DNA of 64,000 nucleotides from Branchiostoma floridae. Lineage: Eukaryota > Chordata > Leptocardii > Amphioxiformes > Branchiostomatidae. The stretch is taken from assembly GCF_000003815.2 (NCBI RefSeq), contig NC_049987.1, positions 21,999,218-22,063,217 of the forward strand, read 5' to 3'. Positions 44,381 to 55,482 of the stretch are shown in pieces. Under the pieces are notes generated by a model that saw only the letters and a list, made by a program, of their open reading frames with translations, made no database searches and was not told the origin of the DNA. Made by a program: the position numbers and the translations under genes. Position 1 is the first letter of the stretch. Every line of letters starts with the position of its first letter.

Positions 44381-46280
44381 AAGCACGAATATGACTGTAT
44401 ACAGAGGAAAAACTTTGATAGAACCTCCTTAGTCCTTGATGTTGATTTATTTGTATCCGTATGAGATCGCATGATACTCCGACTCCAAGCAAAGGTTAGG
44501 CTAACGCTTGCTTCTGAAGTCCTTGTACATTTATGCGTTTTTATGCGGCTTTCTGTTTTGTCATGCTTTCTCTTTATGCATGCGTCAGCCTATAAATTAG
44601 AATTTGTCATGATATGTTATGAGGCAGAAGCCTATAGTAACGTTATATCTTCCGTGTGTCACATATTAATTTGATACTAAAAAGTAAAATGAAGACTAGA
44701 ATGTAGTAAAAAGAAAGATGTTGTCACGTCATTCAACACTACAGTCCTCCTGGATCCCAAGAACAAAGCAACAGAATGTAAAACAAAATAAAGGGGTCCC
44801 TAGTGCTACATCCAAGCTAATCCGAGTGATTAGAGAGATGAGTGATTATTAGAAGGTTGACTAATCCTCTCTCTGAATCTGACACCGATTTGAATTAAAA
44901 GATTAATTTTAGATGCCCAGAAATCGCTTTATTATATGATCGTCGCTGCTATAGTCTTCGCTATGAAGTTCAAGACTCATTTAAGGGCTGAGTAAATAGA
45001 AAGGTTTAGGAAGGGCACAACTGTGGGAATAATTTGTCACAGGCCAGAAGATGTCCAGGTGGCATGTCTATTTTGGCCAATTTCTACTATTTATTCAGCG
45101 TTAGCAGAAATCTTGTGGGGAGTACCTCCCGCGGGTAGGTATAATTCCTGCGCAAAGTTTTCTGCCCATTGAGCAAGGTGCAAAACAAAAACAATAGGGA
45201 AATTGGGCTGTCGCGCTGATAAAAATCTTCTCCCCCTTTTCAGTCGAACCGGGCCGTGCAAGAGAATCCTTTTGTCGTTTGAGTTTCAGTTTATTTCGAT
45301 CCATAATTACCTCGGAAATTAAAGCTGTCCTTCCTGTGTTTTCCACACATCGCCCTTTTGTGGCCGCCGCCTTCAGCCGACAAGAACATTTCAATTTCAA
45401 AAGACAATGACGGATCATGGCGTCGCCGGGGGACCCCCGTTGAGAATGTGTAAATTATCGCAAGAAAAGAAAGAAAGGCGAAAGAATGATCGATGCCCTT
45501 GGCAGGAAAAGGACTGTGTCAAAATAAAATGGCCAAACAATGCTGGCAAGAAACCCTACAATTGCAAATTGTGACAGCTGTTAGCGATTTGAACAAATGG
45601 AGTTGTGTAGGAAGTCATGCCATGTGTCCTTGATCGAGACAGGGCCTGCGCCCGGAAACCATCAAAATTGCGGGGAAGTTTGATGTGCAGAAACCGCATC
45701 ACAAGCCGCGTGGAACTATTCCAGATTCCGCTGGGGGGCAAGAATTCCAGAAAAACAAGAAAATTAGACATTCCTTTTCGGATCAATTTGCTTCTCTGGC
45801 AAACCATTAGCCCAATTTGGGCAATTTCTACCAGTTATCCTATCCGAAACACGATCTTGTGGTTGGAGACAATTATAGACCTATGATCTACAAATTAGTA
45901 CAATGCAACCGCACCTTTCCTTCAGGCATTGGTCAGGCCACTTGGGCATATGCAAAGTAATCTCCAACCTCAGACTTCCTTCAGCAACAAAAATGTACTA
46001 AAACTGCATTTCTAGTAAAAAAAAAAGGTAATTTTCTGAACCATAGATAACATTCTAACATGAAATCATGGGACAAAAGTTGGTTATTTCTCTTACATGT
46101 AAATACATTTACATTACACCGTTGAGTCCTTGTTGAGAAAACTACGGCCAGAAGCCTGGAGTTCCGAACTAACAGACTGTCACGTTGTAAACAAAAGGCC
46201 CCCTACCGATCCGACCGATCCTCGTCCGCCTGTAGAAAATAGTCCACTACGCAACTTTCGAGATCTTTTACAATCTTTTG
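44381..46280. other. Intergenic between DCAF6 and Frizzled, possible regulatory DNA
   Basis: No gene. Stretches at about 45280-45420 and 45540-45740 look more complex and GC-balanced than the flanking repeats and lack repeat relatives in the window. They are candidates for Frizzled cis-regulation by position only. Confidence 0.3.
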
Positions 46281-46281
46281 A

Positions 46282-46289
46282 TATAAAAT
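46282..46289 (+). promoter_or_regulatory. Candidate TATA box of Frizzled
   Basis: TATAAAAT, 258 nt before the start codon. A start site near 46315 would give a 5' UTR of about 230 nt. Other starts are possible. Confidence 0.3.
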
Positions 46290-46546
46290 ATGTGCACGAA
46301 AATTATTGCATTAAGATATGTAAGATATTACGTGATACTTAAAGTGAAAAACTTGACGATATCGGGATAAGTTGTGGTATTTTGTTTGCTGCGCGGATGG
46401 ATCTCGCTCGAGTGTCGGTGGTGCGGGCGGTGCAGCGGCCAGTTGGATCAGTTGGCTGCTGACGGTACGGAACTGTTTATAAACCTGGCAGTGTGCTCTC
46501 GCTACAACACCCTTTCTTCCGCCCTGGAACCCTCTCAGGCCGAGTC

Positions 46547-48241
46547 ATGGGGTTCCTTAGCTCGTCTCCTGTCCTCTTCTTACTCCTTGGAGGCTGTCTG
46601 GGCTTCGATTTCAACAAGAACTCGGGCAGCTGCGAAAGGATCACCATTCCGATGTGTATCGGGATCGGCTACAACATGACTCGGATGCCCAACCGTTTGG
46701 GACACACTTCTCAGACCGAAGCCGCCATAAAAGTCCACGAGTGGTCGTCCCTGGTGCAGTACGATTGTTCTGTGAACTTGAGGTTCTTTCTGTGCTCCCT
46801 GTACGCGCCTATGTGCACCGAGCAGGTACCGGACATTCCCATCCCAGCCTGCCGGCCGATGTGCGAGGAGGTCCGAGACGCCTGCTCGCCCATCATGGAG
46901 CAGTTCTCGTTCTCGTGGCCGGAGAATCTCAACTGCGACACCCTTCCCGAGGAGAACGACCGCGAGAACTTGTGCATGCTCGCCCCCAACACGTCGGATT
47001 CCAAAGACTACAAACAACCCGAGGGAGACGGAGTGCTAGCCCCGCCACCCGCCGAGCGAAGCACGCCGAGCCCCCGGCAGAAGTGCCCGAACCCCGCCAA
47101 GTTTCTGTTCGTCGAAAAATCGGGCGTCTGTGCCCCGAGGTGTAACGCATCCATCGACGTGTTCTTCAGTCGCCAGGACAAGGAATTCGTCGAGATCTGG
47201 ATGGGGATATGGTCCGTGGTCTGCGTGATTTCCACTTCTGTCGTCATCTTGACTTTCATGATTGACTCTCGAAGATTCAGGTACCCCGAAAGACCCATTA
47301 TCTTCATGGCTGTGTGCTACTTCTTCTACTCCATCGGGTTTATCCTGCGCCTTGGACTTGGCCGAGAAACCATCTCCTGCGACATGGACCGAGGAGAGCC
47401 GTACTTGATCCAGGAGGGGCTAGAAAGCACGGGCTGCACGATTGTGTTCCTGATCCTGTACTTTTTCGGCATGGCCAGCTCCCTGTGGTGGGTCATCCTC
47501 ACCATGACATGGTTCCTGGCAGCAGGGCTGAAGTGGGGACAGGAGGCCATCGAGGCACACAGCAGCTACTTCCACCTCGCAGCCTGGGCCGTGCCTGCGG
47601 TCAAGACCATCGTGGTCTTGACGTTGAGACGCGTGGACGGCGACGAACTGACCGGACTCTGCTACGTCGGGAACCAGGACCAAACTGCGTTGACCTGGTT
47701 CGTGCTCGCGCCGCTTTTCACCTACCTGCTCTTGGGAACGTGTTTCATCCTGGCTGGGTTCGTGAATCTATTCCGGATAAGGAAAGTGATGCGGCACGGC
47801 GGTAACAGTACGGAGAGACTAGAGAAACTCATGAGTCGAATCGGGATCTTCTCTGTGTTCTACACTGTCCCAGCCACCTGCGTGGTCGCGTGTTACTTCT
47901 ACGAACAGCAAAACATGTCCACATGGACCACGGCTGCCCAAGAAATACCGTGTAACAACAACGTAGACTGTAGACTATCCAGTTCCATCCCTCTCGTAGC
48001 CGTGTACTGTGTGAAAATAGCGTTTCTTCTACTCGTGGGATGTTTCGGGACTTCTCTGTGGATTTGCAGCAACAAGACCATGGAGTCGTGGCAGAACTTT
48101 TGCAACCGGAGGTTCGGGGCGAAGAAAAAGTCGAACGTTTTGCTGTACCATCATCCACCTGGTAACGTCTCAGTAAAACATCACGTCAGTCATCACGCGA
48201 GTGGTTCATCTAAAGGAGTGACTGTGCACACCGCAGTGTAA
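46547..48241 (+). CDS. Fz9/10: Frizzled receptor, Fz9/10 class (single exon)
   Basis: 564 aa, intronless like several chordate Frizzleds. It is a Wnt receptor in the plasma membrane, signalling through Dishevelled. The start is the ATG at 46547, which begins a clear signal peptide (MGFLSSSPVLFLLLGGCLGF). The cysteine-rich Wnt-binding domain has all ten cysteines (29, 37, 74, 83, 90, 102, 106, 113, 130, 143) and the N-glycosylation site NMT at 43. FFLCSLYAPMCTEQV and CSPIMEQFSFSWP point to the 9/10 (then 4) branch. After a Pro-rich linker come seven hydrophobic segments (about 217-239, 249-270, 296-322, 341-360, 382-407, 433-452, 479-506). The cytoplasmic KTxxxW motif for Dishevelled is KTMESW (510-515). 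The end, HTAV, fits a class I PDZ ligand. Divergent from DCAF6, convergent with androglobin. Confidence 0.96.
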   Translation: MGFLSSSPVLFLLLGGCLGFDFNKNSGSCERITIPMCIGIGYNMTRMPNRLGHTSQTEAAIKVHEWSSLVQYDCSVNLRFFLCSLYAPMCTEQVPDIPIPACRPMCEEVRDACSPIMEQFSFSWPENLNCDTLPEENDRENLCMLAPNTSDSKDYKQPEGDGVLAPPPAERSTPSPRQKCPNPAKFLFVEKSGVCAPRCNASIDVFFSRQDKEFVEIWMGIWSVVCVISTSVVILTFMIDSRRFRYPERPIIFMAVCYFFYSIGFILRLGLGRETISCDMDRGEPYLIQEGLESTGCTIVFLILYFFGMASSLWWVILTMTWFLAAGLKWGQEAIEAHSSYFHLAAWAVPAVKTIVVLTLRRVDGDELTGLCYVGNQDQTALTWFVLAPLFTYLLLGTCFILAGFVNLFRIRKVMRHGGNSTERLEKLMSRIGIFSVFYTVPATCVVACYFYEQQNMSTWTTAAQEIPCNNNVDCRLSSSIPLVAVYCVKIAFLLLVGCFGTSLWICSNKTMESWQNFCNRRFGAKKKSNVLLYHHPPGNVSVKHHVSHHASGSSKGVTVHTAV

Positions 48242-49650
48242 CATCAAAACCGGACATTATAGACTTGTTGTAAAGAGTAACATCTAAACGGGACGTTACA
48301 GACTTGTCAAAGGGTGTAACATCAAAACAGGGACATTACCCATTTGTTCAAGAGGCAAAATATAAAACTAAAAAGTATTTAAAGTCTATTTTTCGGTGGT
48401 AGCAAACGGGTTATAAGAAGATGTTGGAAGTGTGACAAATGTAAAAAATGAGCCATAGTATGTAACAAAGCTTTGTTAGACTTGTTATGGAAGCAAATTG
48501 TAAAAAGTATAGTATTTTATTGTAAGTTATAAAGTTGTAGCACTCTGCATCTTTGGTGCTATGATGTAAATTATGTTGAGATGTTAGGTAGAAAGAAGTG
48601 CAAAATTGTAAGCCATAAAAAAACAACAAAAAAGCCAGATTAATGTATTGCATGTAGTTACACCAAGGACATTATATAACGTCCTTGGTTACACAGAGAT
48701 AGATCAAGGACGTTGTATAACGTCCTTTGGTAGATTCATTATTCAGATATTCTCATCTACATCTGTTGCTTTCAGAGCTACAACATTTGAAGGCCATTGA
48801 TGTGAACCAATTTATACTGTTAGCAATAACCTGGGAAGTATTGAAGAAATGGAAACCAGTTTTTGTCAAGAGCTTCTGTTCTTTTCTAGATGTGGAAAAT
48901 TTGTTGGAAAGTCATACCAGGATGATCAATGTTTATGTAAACACTTTGCCTATGTTTGTTCATGCTCTTGTGGTGTTGATTTGTTTTGGCACACCACAAG
49001 GCCGGCATTGTTGGAAATGTAAATAATGCAACAAGCGTTTGACTTCAAAAGTTTCACATGGCTCAGTCTGACTACTTTGGCTCTTGCCAAGTGTTTGTTG
49101 TTGTTGTTAAAAGAGCTGTCTTCATAACAATGTTGGGTCGGGCACTCTTAGAACATTAACAGTCATTAACTTCACCCATCATGTGACCTGATAATTCCAC
49201 ACCAGAAATCCTGGGTATATACACACAGAGATATAATGCAGCTTAGAAATGGTTGGGTAGGGCTCAAACATGTGGGCAGTTTTTCTATTCCTGAAAAGTC
49301 ACTTGAAATGAAATTGTTGTTTTGTTTGAAGTAACAAGTTAAAAATGAATGCTCGCTTAGCATTGAATGAGCATGCAGGCGATTTATTCATTCATGCCAA
49401 CATATTTTGAAATGATAGGTGAAGTTAATTGTCATGATTTATTTGTGGACGATTAAACGATGGAACTTCTGTTTTATTTTTTCACAACTAGACCCAGGTG
49501 CTGAGATTATAGTTGAGACTTTTATTACAGAACGTTAGAGTTGTTGAATGAAGCAGTGAAAAACTTAGGTGCACTTACAAACAAAGTTGAGACAGAGGAC
49601 TTGTATGCAACAGTTGTAGAAAAAATAAAAACGTGAAATGTGGGATTAAA
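48242..49650 (+). other. Frizzled 3' UTR and flank
   Basis: AT-rich, no coding. Just past the stop, three short diverged repeats (AACATCAAAACSGGACATTA) lie at 48241-48340. An AATAAA at 49624-49629 is a candidate poly(A) signal. CAAGGAC palindromes lie at 48662-48728. Confidence 0.45.
48662..48728. repeat. Two adjacent short palindromes, CAAGGACRTT...AACGTCCTTG
   Basis: ACCAAGGACATTATATAACG with CGTCCTTGGT, then a second pair ATCAAGGACGTTGTATAACG with CGTCCTTTGG. They resemble the CAAGGAGGTT palindromes elsewhere with a changed core. Confidence 0.7.
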
Positions 49651-51010
49651 ACTTTTGTCAGACTTGACTTTTTGCCACCCCTAGTCCTGTTTTGTATTAG
49701 GTCAAAGAAATGTTCTTCTAATCTACTTGCCTCCCCAAATCGCAACCATGTGGTCCTGCAAAATTAGATTATGCCTAGGTATGTAAATTTTGTATCCTTG
49801 AGCATTGTTTCCCTGGTCGAGGTAAACACATCAGGAGTTAAAGGCCTCAAAGCAAGATTTGCCTGTTCTTTGCCCTTTATGTAATGTAAATTAGGTTAAA
49901 AAACGGTGCCAGTCTGGACGCTAGATTTGTCTAAAGGAAGCCAGTATATGGCTTAAAGGCCCCGTGACGTAGGCTATCCCTTTGACAATGTTGCGACTCT
50001 ATCCTTATATCCTTATTTAAGGCTTTAAGCCTCACCCACATCTTTAGAAAGTTGTTTTCTAGCTTACAAAGGCACTAGGTTGGAATAATGGAAGACCCAT
50101 ACTTAACTTCTTACTGTATGTGCAGTAATATTTTACATGTCAGTTGACAAAGCATACTTCCCTCATAAAGATTATAATGCTAGCCTTATATCTGTCATAA
50201 TGCATAATAGATGTTGAGGTGTTCTACTTTAAAATCTCCACTTTCTAGATTAAAAATTTCGAGTGTCCTCATTCGTAGACCAGTGCTCGTTATTTTTTCC
50301 CATTCAGAAATGGAAATCTCAAATTGTTCATTGCGAAACAAACAGCTTAGTGTTCTACATCTGAAGTGAATCAGAGAAAACAAAGGTTTTCCGTCAGGTG
50401 CGAAAGGGAAACGTAATACTTGTAATGGAGCAACCTTTCTTTACAATATGGGAAAAGGCAGCAGCCATGCTTGCTGCTTTGTGTGCCCCCCTCCCCTCTT
50501 TACACTTCACACACCTGTGGCCAGCAGCCTCTTGTTGTTCTGTGACGTCTGACCAAGAAGTTGTTCTTTGTTGCTCAAGCCTGTACTCTAGGTTAAAGGT
50601 GGTCGTCTCAATACTGCAATTCAACTCGGCGGGATCGAATAGAGTTTCAGCACTTGAGCATTTAGAGCAGCCGACCGTGTCCGATTGAACAAGGGGGCCA
50701 TATTAGATATCGCTTTGTGCACTTTGTTTTCCATCCACTGTGAAATTGTGCTGATCATTTAATATGGGGGAAAGTCGATGGTTATTCACTTCAATTCAGG
50801 CGCTTATGCAAGGACCGGTGCAGTGGGTTTTGCTGTGTGCCACAAGACAAAAGATACTGGGGTAAACAGACAAAACAAATGACTGTTATAGAAAAAAAAT
50901 GGGACATCTGTTTTTTTGCTACTTTAGAGTCTAATACTTAAAGAGAACTAGCCAAACCCAGTTTAATACAAGAGTCTTTCTCACTGAAATACATGTATCC
51001 TTGGAATTTT
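49651..51010. other. Intergenic, no feature recognised
   Basis: No gene, RNA or clear repeat was seen between the Frizzled 3' flank and the next MITE. Confidence 0.5.
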
Positions 51011-51213
51011 TAGTCTCTACCTGACTCTGGCCTGGCCATGTTAGGAATAAAAGCCTAGTAGGAGTTGATTGGCCTTGGGGTGCACTGACAGGCCAGCGGA
51101 TAGCTTGATAGACTGCAAAAGACCTGACTGAAATCCCATGGCAACTTATGTGTCCCTATGTGGCAAAATTCTTCCCTTTTTTCATCCAGCTGACATGTCT
51201 GCTTGGACAGTAA
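51011..51213. mobile_element. hAT-like MITE, CTACCAGACTCCCGCCTGGCC family (copy 3)
   Basis: Starts TAGTCTCTACCTGACTC, ends CAGCTGACATGTCTGCTTGG, and shares inner TAGACTGCAAAAGA and AATCCCATGGCAACTTAT with the 23.3 kb copy. Confidence 0.75.
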
Positions 51214-51651
51214 TGAATTTTCACAATACTGAATATTAGGCTACCTTCATTTCTTTCTTTACCATCTGCAAGTATCCCTTGGGAGAAAATTTGCTATAAA
51301 TTATTCATACTATGGTATCTGCACTGTCTTGACTGAAATCAATGCAGAAAGTCATTGAAAATTCAAGACAAAACTCACTTCAGCACAGACCATGCTCTTA
51401 AAAACAAGTAAGTATATAATACCAAGGAGGTAAGAAAGAGCCGTACTTGAAAGTACTTCAAGGGTCGTTGATCTTTGGTTACGTCTTAAGTGTCTTCTGG
51501 TAAACAACTTCAGTAGTTTTCAGACCGAATCTGCTGATAACGTGTTCCTGTATAAATATGTGGACGAATTTGTCATGTCTAATGCCTGTCACAGGCCAAG
51601 CGTTTGGCCGGCGGACATAAAGAAAGAGTGCAAAATAGACAGCCCAATAAA

Positions 51652-51698
51652 AACGACGAAGATAACCACCCATAGCCTAACCTCTGCTTGGAGAGTAT
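51652..51698. mobile_element. MITE end, CTCTCCAAGCAGAGGTT family
   Basis: TAGCCTAACCTCTGCTTGGA with the family end GAGAGTA. The opposite end is absent. Confidence 0.55.
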
Positions 51699-52180
51699 GT
51701 CTTGGCCATAGTTGTTAGAATCATTCTGTAAAAAATAAAGAATATTTCAACTTGGTTACTATCTTTTTCTTTTGTACTCTTATTACGATTCTGACATACC
51801 TGATTAAAGTGCTTGAAACCACAGTTTAAGCTGTTTTTTCAGGCTTATGATATGGATTTTCTATGATTTCTGATGTTGTATGAGTTATATTGCACTCGGT
51901 TTGTTGTGGCCATGCCTTAAGAAACTAAGTGCAATCTAGCTCATATGCCATTAAAGAAAAAGATTGCCTGACTTGAAAAGAGCACAAAGTAGGCTTGACT
52001 AACAGTTGGGAGTTGTCAAAATCATTATTTTGGGAAGTTGCCAAAAAAACACTAGTGAAAATCCTGTTGGAAAGCCACACCCTTCTCACTATTGTTCAGC
52101 GTACCATAATTCCCCTACACCCATTATTACTTAAATCATCTTAGTAAAAAAATCTGACAAGCTTAAAAGGAGCCATGACT

Positions 52181-52396
52181 AGCCTCCATCGCAGGATCTC
52201 TGGGGCCTTTTTTCGGCTCATAATACACTTTTACTGGCCATTTCTTTTTGTACTGGGTCGCTGATTCGTTGCCGCCATTAAGGGGCCAACGAATCAGTGA
52301 CAGCCAACAAATCAGTGACCCAGTACAACAAGAAATGGCCAGCAAAAGTGTATTATGAGCCGAAAAAAGGCCGCAGAGAGCCTGCTACAGAGGCTA
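52181..52396. mobile_element. hAT-like MITE with long inverted arms
   Basis: 216 bp with arms of about 95 bp: CCTTTTTTCGGCTCATAATA with its inverse, AATCAGTGACCCAGTAC with its inverse, and ends AGCCTCCATCGCAGG and CCTGCTACAGAGGCTA. Flanked by CCATGACT at 52173-52180 and 52397-52404. The termini relate it to the TAGTCTCTACCAG elements. Confidence 0.88.
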
Positions 52397-52447
52397 CCAT
52401 GACTGGGATCTGAACTTCCTAGAGAGTGCCAGTAAAGAAGGATATTG

Positions 52448-52671
52448 TACTCTCCAAGCAGAGGTTAGGCTTAGGCTGTTTTGTGATGCTTTTCTAGGCG
52501 TTTTTATCAGGCTTTCTATTTTGCACAATTTTCTTTATGTCTTGCAACCTAAGCGCTAAGAAGTGGCCTAGGCCGTGAGATATAAAGAAAATGGTACAAA
52601 AGGGAAAGCCTGATGAGAATGCTTAAAAAATGGCAAAAAACAACTAGAGCCAAACCTCTGCTTGGAGAGTA
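52448..52671. mobile_element. MITE, CTCTCCAAGCAGAGGTT family (complete copy)
   Basis: The ends TACTCTCCAAGCAGAGGTT and AACCTCTGCTTGGAGAGTA are perfect inverses. The arms continue as inverted copies (GGCTTTCTATTTTG and CAAAAGGGAAAGCC type). Flanked by a 9-bp direct repeat, AGGATATTG (52439-52447 and 52670 onward). Confidence 0.88.
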
Positions 52672-52687
52672 GGATATTGTACAGAGA

Positions 52688-52900
52688 TGCTGTAAATGCA
52701 GAAATGTTCATGGTGGTTTTATGTTTGAAGTTTTAACAGTGGTCACTTTACCGCGAACTTAAAACCAACGCGAACATTTGTCCATGATAGTATGTGACTA
52801 CAGTCTGTGGTGCTACCGTGAACTTAAAACCACCGCGAACACTCCATTTTCTTGCTACCGCGAAAGTTAATCCCCACAAACTTAAATATATTTACTGTAT
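52688..52900. mobile_element. MITE with TGCTGTAAATGCA ends (copy 2)
   Basis: Same architecture as 40358-40569: TGTAAATGCAGAAATGTTC, CTTTACCGCGAACTTAAA, and end TTTACTGTA. Confidence 0.8.
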
Positions 52901-53600
52901 GGGGGCAATGCAGGGCTGTCTCTAGGACCCGTTCCTTTGTCCCATGATGAAAATTTGCTTGTTGGGACAAAAATTTCACCCCCAAAATCTGAACTTCCCG
53001 AGATGAAATTAATGAAAATTCATTCTTGTAACCTTAACATGACATATCTAATGACTAATATTAACATAATATGGGCTTCTAAACAATGAGTGGATGGAAA
53101 AAACGTGGGACAGTGTTCTACTTATATATTGTAGGGAGGCCGGGCAACATAAAGTCTGCAATGTTGACAAAACTCTTTTGATTGAATTGAACAATTCTGA
53201 AATGTGCTATTGTCTGGCTAGACTAGCTACAAGTGATGACTACAATAGGAGTCTGTATTCAGAGTGACACTTTCCCAACAACGAGGTCTGATACTACAAA
53301 AGAACTCACTGTACTGTAAATTGTGCTTTGTTAATCGGTAAAAAATTGAATCATCTTCTCTTCATTTTGCAAAAACGATGCTACATCATACGGTGTAGGT
53401 CTTTTTGAAATTTTAGATTCATTACTAGGTATCCCTCATCTATTTCATGGCTTTAGAAGTAGAATTCTTATGCTGCATTATTGGGAAAGTTACGGTAAGT
53501 CAAAAGTGCCTAAGAGCATAGTTCTACCTCCTCAATGGTTCAGAGACCTATTTTTCACATGGCTGAGTCCACTTGTGTATGCATATTCATGGCATCTGTT
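52901..53600. other. Intergenic, no feature recognised
   Basis: AT-rich, no open frame or repeat identified. Confidence 0.5.
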
Positions 53601-53820
53601 GGCAGAGGTTTGGCTCTGGCTGTTTTTTTGACATTTTTTAGGTGTTTTATAAGGCTTTCTAGATTTTCTTTATTTGCCAGGTAATAACCTTTGGCAGTAG
53701 ATTAAAGCAAACAAGGCTTGACTCCAGGCTATCTAAACATCAAGAAAATAGAAAGTCTGATCAAAAATGCCTACACAAACCATCAAAGAACAGCCAGAGC
53801 CTAAGCTCTGCTTGGAGAGT
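53601..53820. mobile_element. MITE, CTCTCCAAGCAGAGGTT family (left end altered)
   Basis: Inner GCAGAGGTTTGGCTCTGGCT and right CTCTGCTTGGAGAGT are inverse. A diverged direct repeat of about 26 bp (GCATATTCATRRCATSTGTT) flanks both sides, longer than expected for this family. Confidence 0.65.
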
Positions 53821-53904
53821 GCATATTCATAACATGTGTTGGCAGTGCAGTTCAATTTGAGCATGGAGCTTGGATTGAAGAGCCCACTCATATAGATAGT
53901 AATG

Positions 53905-54118
53905 CTAGTTCACCTTTATTCATGGGGTAACCTGTATCCATTGTTGGTATTTGATGATATCAGGTCGATGTAATACTGGTAGTTGAAACCTGCAATATTC
54001 TCAAAATACTGCAGTTTGAACTATGTCTGTCAACTTGATATCACTAAATTACCATGTTTTTCAAAACATTGGATATAGGTTACCCACGGATAAAGGTGAA
54101 CTAGCGTTAAGTAGGCAT
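53905..54118. mobile_element. Palindromic MITE, GTTCACCTTTAT family (copy 2, complete)
   Basis: Ends GCTAGTTCACCTTTATTCAT and the inverse GGATAAAGGTGAACTAGC. GGTAACCTGTATCC and GGATATAGGTTACC are also inverse. Confidence 0.8.
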
Positions 54119-54631
54119 GTAGAAAAATCTGCCGCACACTGCGGCAGAATTCAGATGCTATAAAACTGTGCAAAGCACTGCTTTTATAATATTATCACTC
54201 ATATTCAAGTGTTTGGGCCTTTCAATTTACAGGAAACAACCTATATATGAAGTCTAGGCAGTTTTATCTTGATAAAACTTCCTTTTTTTGGTAAGATGTA
54301 ACACAAGAACATGTAATACTACACGGAAGTCACTTTCCTTGAAAATAAGCTTTTATTGACACTTATGTGCAAGAAACTTGAGAAGGCACACACCAGTCAA
54401 AATATACATTCATCTTTCTTCACAAATTTGAAGTTTTCAGCATAATATACATTTCATATACCAAGAAAATTGCATAGGGAATTATGAACAGTATAGAAAA
54501 TATCCAGTTTTCATACAACCTCCTACCAGAGAAGACAAATTTATTTTCCAACTACAGTGAAACCTGTATAGAACAAACATCGAACTACAGCCCTCAAAGC
54601 TGTACAAAAATAGTCATTTTGAGCTTCGTAG

Positions 54632-54637
54632 TTTATT
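54632..54637 (-). terminator. Candidate poly(A) signal of androglobin
   Basis: AATAAA on the minus strand about 650 nt past the stop; another at 54352-54357. Position only. Confidence 0.3.
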
Positions 54638-55284
54638 TTACAATGTACAAGGTTTTTGTGGAATGTTAATTTTGGAATAGCAGCTTATTGAACTAGCTGT
54701 TAACCCTGATTCCATTGAACTAGTGGAAAATGAACTTAAGACACAGCTAAATGTCATAAACTATATACAGAAAAATTCAGTGCTGAAGGAAATATCAACT
54801 TGTGCTGTGAATAAAACTAAAACAGGTGCCGTGCATAGAGTTACGATTAAACAATCAACATATACCCACATAAGTCTGCCAATTCACATGCACATAGTAT
54901 ATCTGTTACCCTGAAAAATTGCATCTAAAGAGATCTTTAATGCACTACTCAATATCTAACCGTCCATACGTGAGGGTTTCTGCACTGAAAAAATTTAAAT
55001 CATGCTGTTTTTCAAAGTGGCCAATATACTGTAATTCACTTTGTCTTCTCTGTACCAAACTTTCACGGTCTTAGAAAATTTATGTTGTTCTCGGAACTAA
55101 ATGTTCACAGTGAACGAATTATTTGTTATCATCGCCAAGACAAATTATTTGTTATCGGTAGCGATAAGTTCAAATTACAGTTGTCACCGTTAAACTGTGA
55201 ACAGAAAAGTACATTGAAAAAATCAGGAATTACAGTATGTGTATTAACCTGGTGGATAAATATTAATGGAGGTTACAAATTTAA

Positions 55285-55482
55285 TTATTTCTTCCCCTTT
55301 TTGCCAGCGCTCTTCCCTTTCTCGCTCTTGCCCTTCGGAGACGGTGATTTCTCCATCTCTGCCATCTTGGCGGCTTCTGCGGCTTCTTCTGCCTCCCGCT
55401 TTCTCCTCTCGACTTCCAGGAACTTCTGTCGGTAGGCTTCCCGCGGGGTGTTGATGGCGTTACGGGCTCGGTCCAGGGCGGC
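55285..55482 (-). CDS. ADGB: Androglobin last exon and stop
   Basis: AALDRARNAINTPREAYRQK, a helical Glu/Ala/Arg run, then SPSPKGKSEKGKSAGKKGKK and TAA at 55287-55285. Confidence 0.86.
   Translation of the reverse strand, partial: AALDRARNAINTPREAYRQKFLEVERRKREAEEAAEAAKMAEMEKSPSPKGKSEKGKSAGKKGKK

Noticed and set aside
46493-46546. N-terminal extension of Frizzled from an upstream GTG
   Set aside because: The ATG at 46547 starts an ideal signal peptide.
46580-47805. Several overlapping frames on both strands
   Set aside because: Shadows of the GC-rich Frizzled coding sequence.
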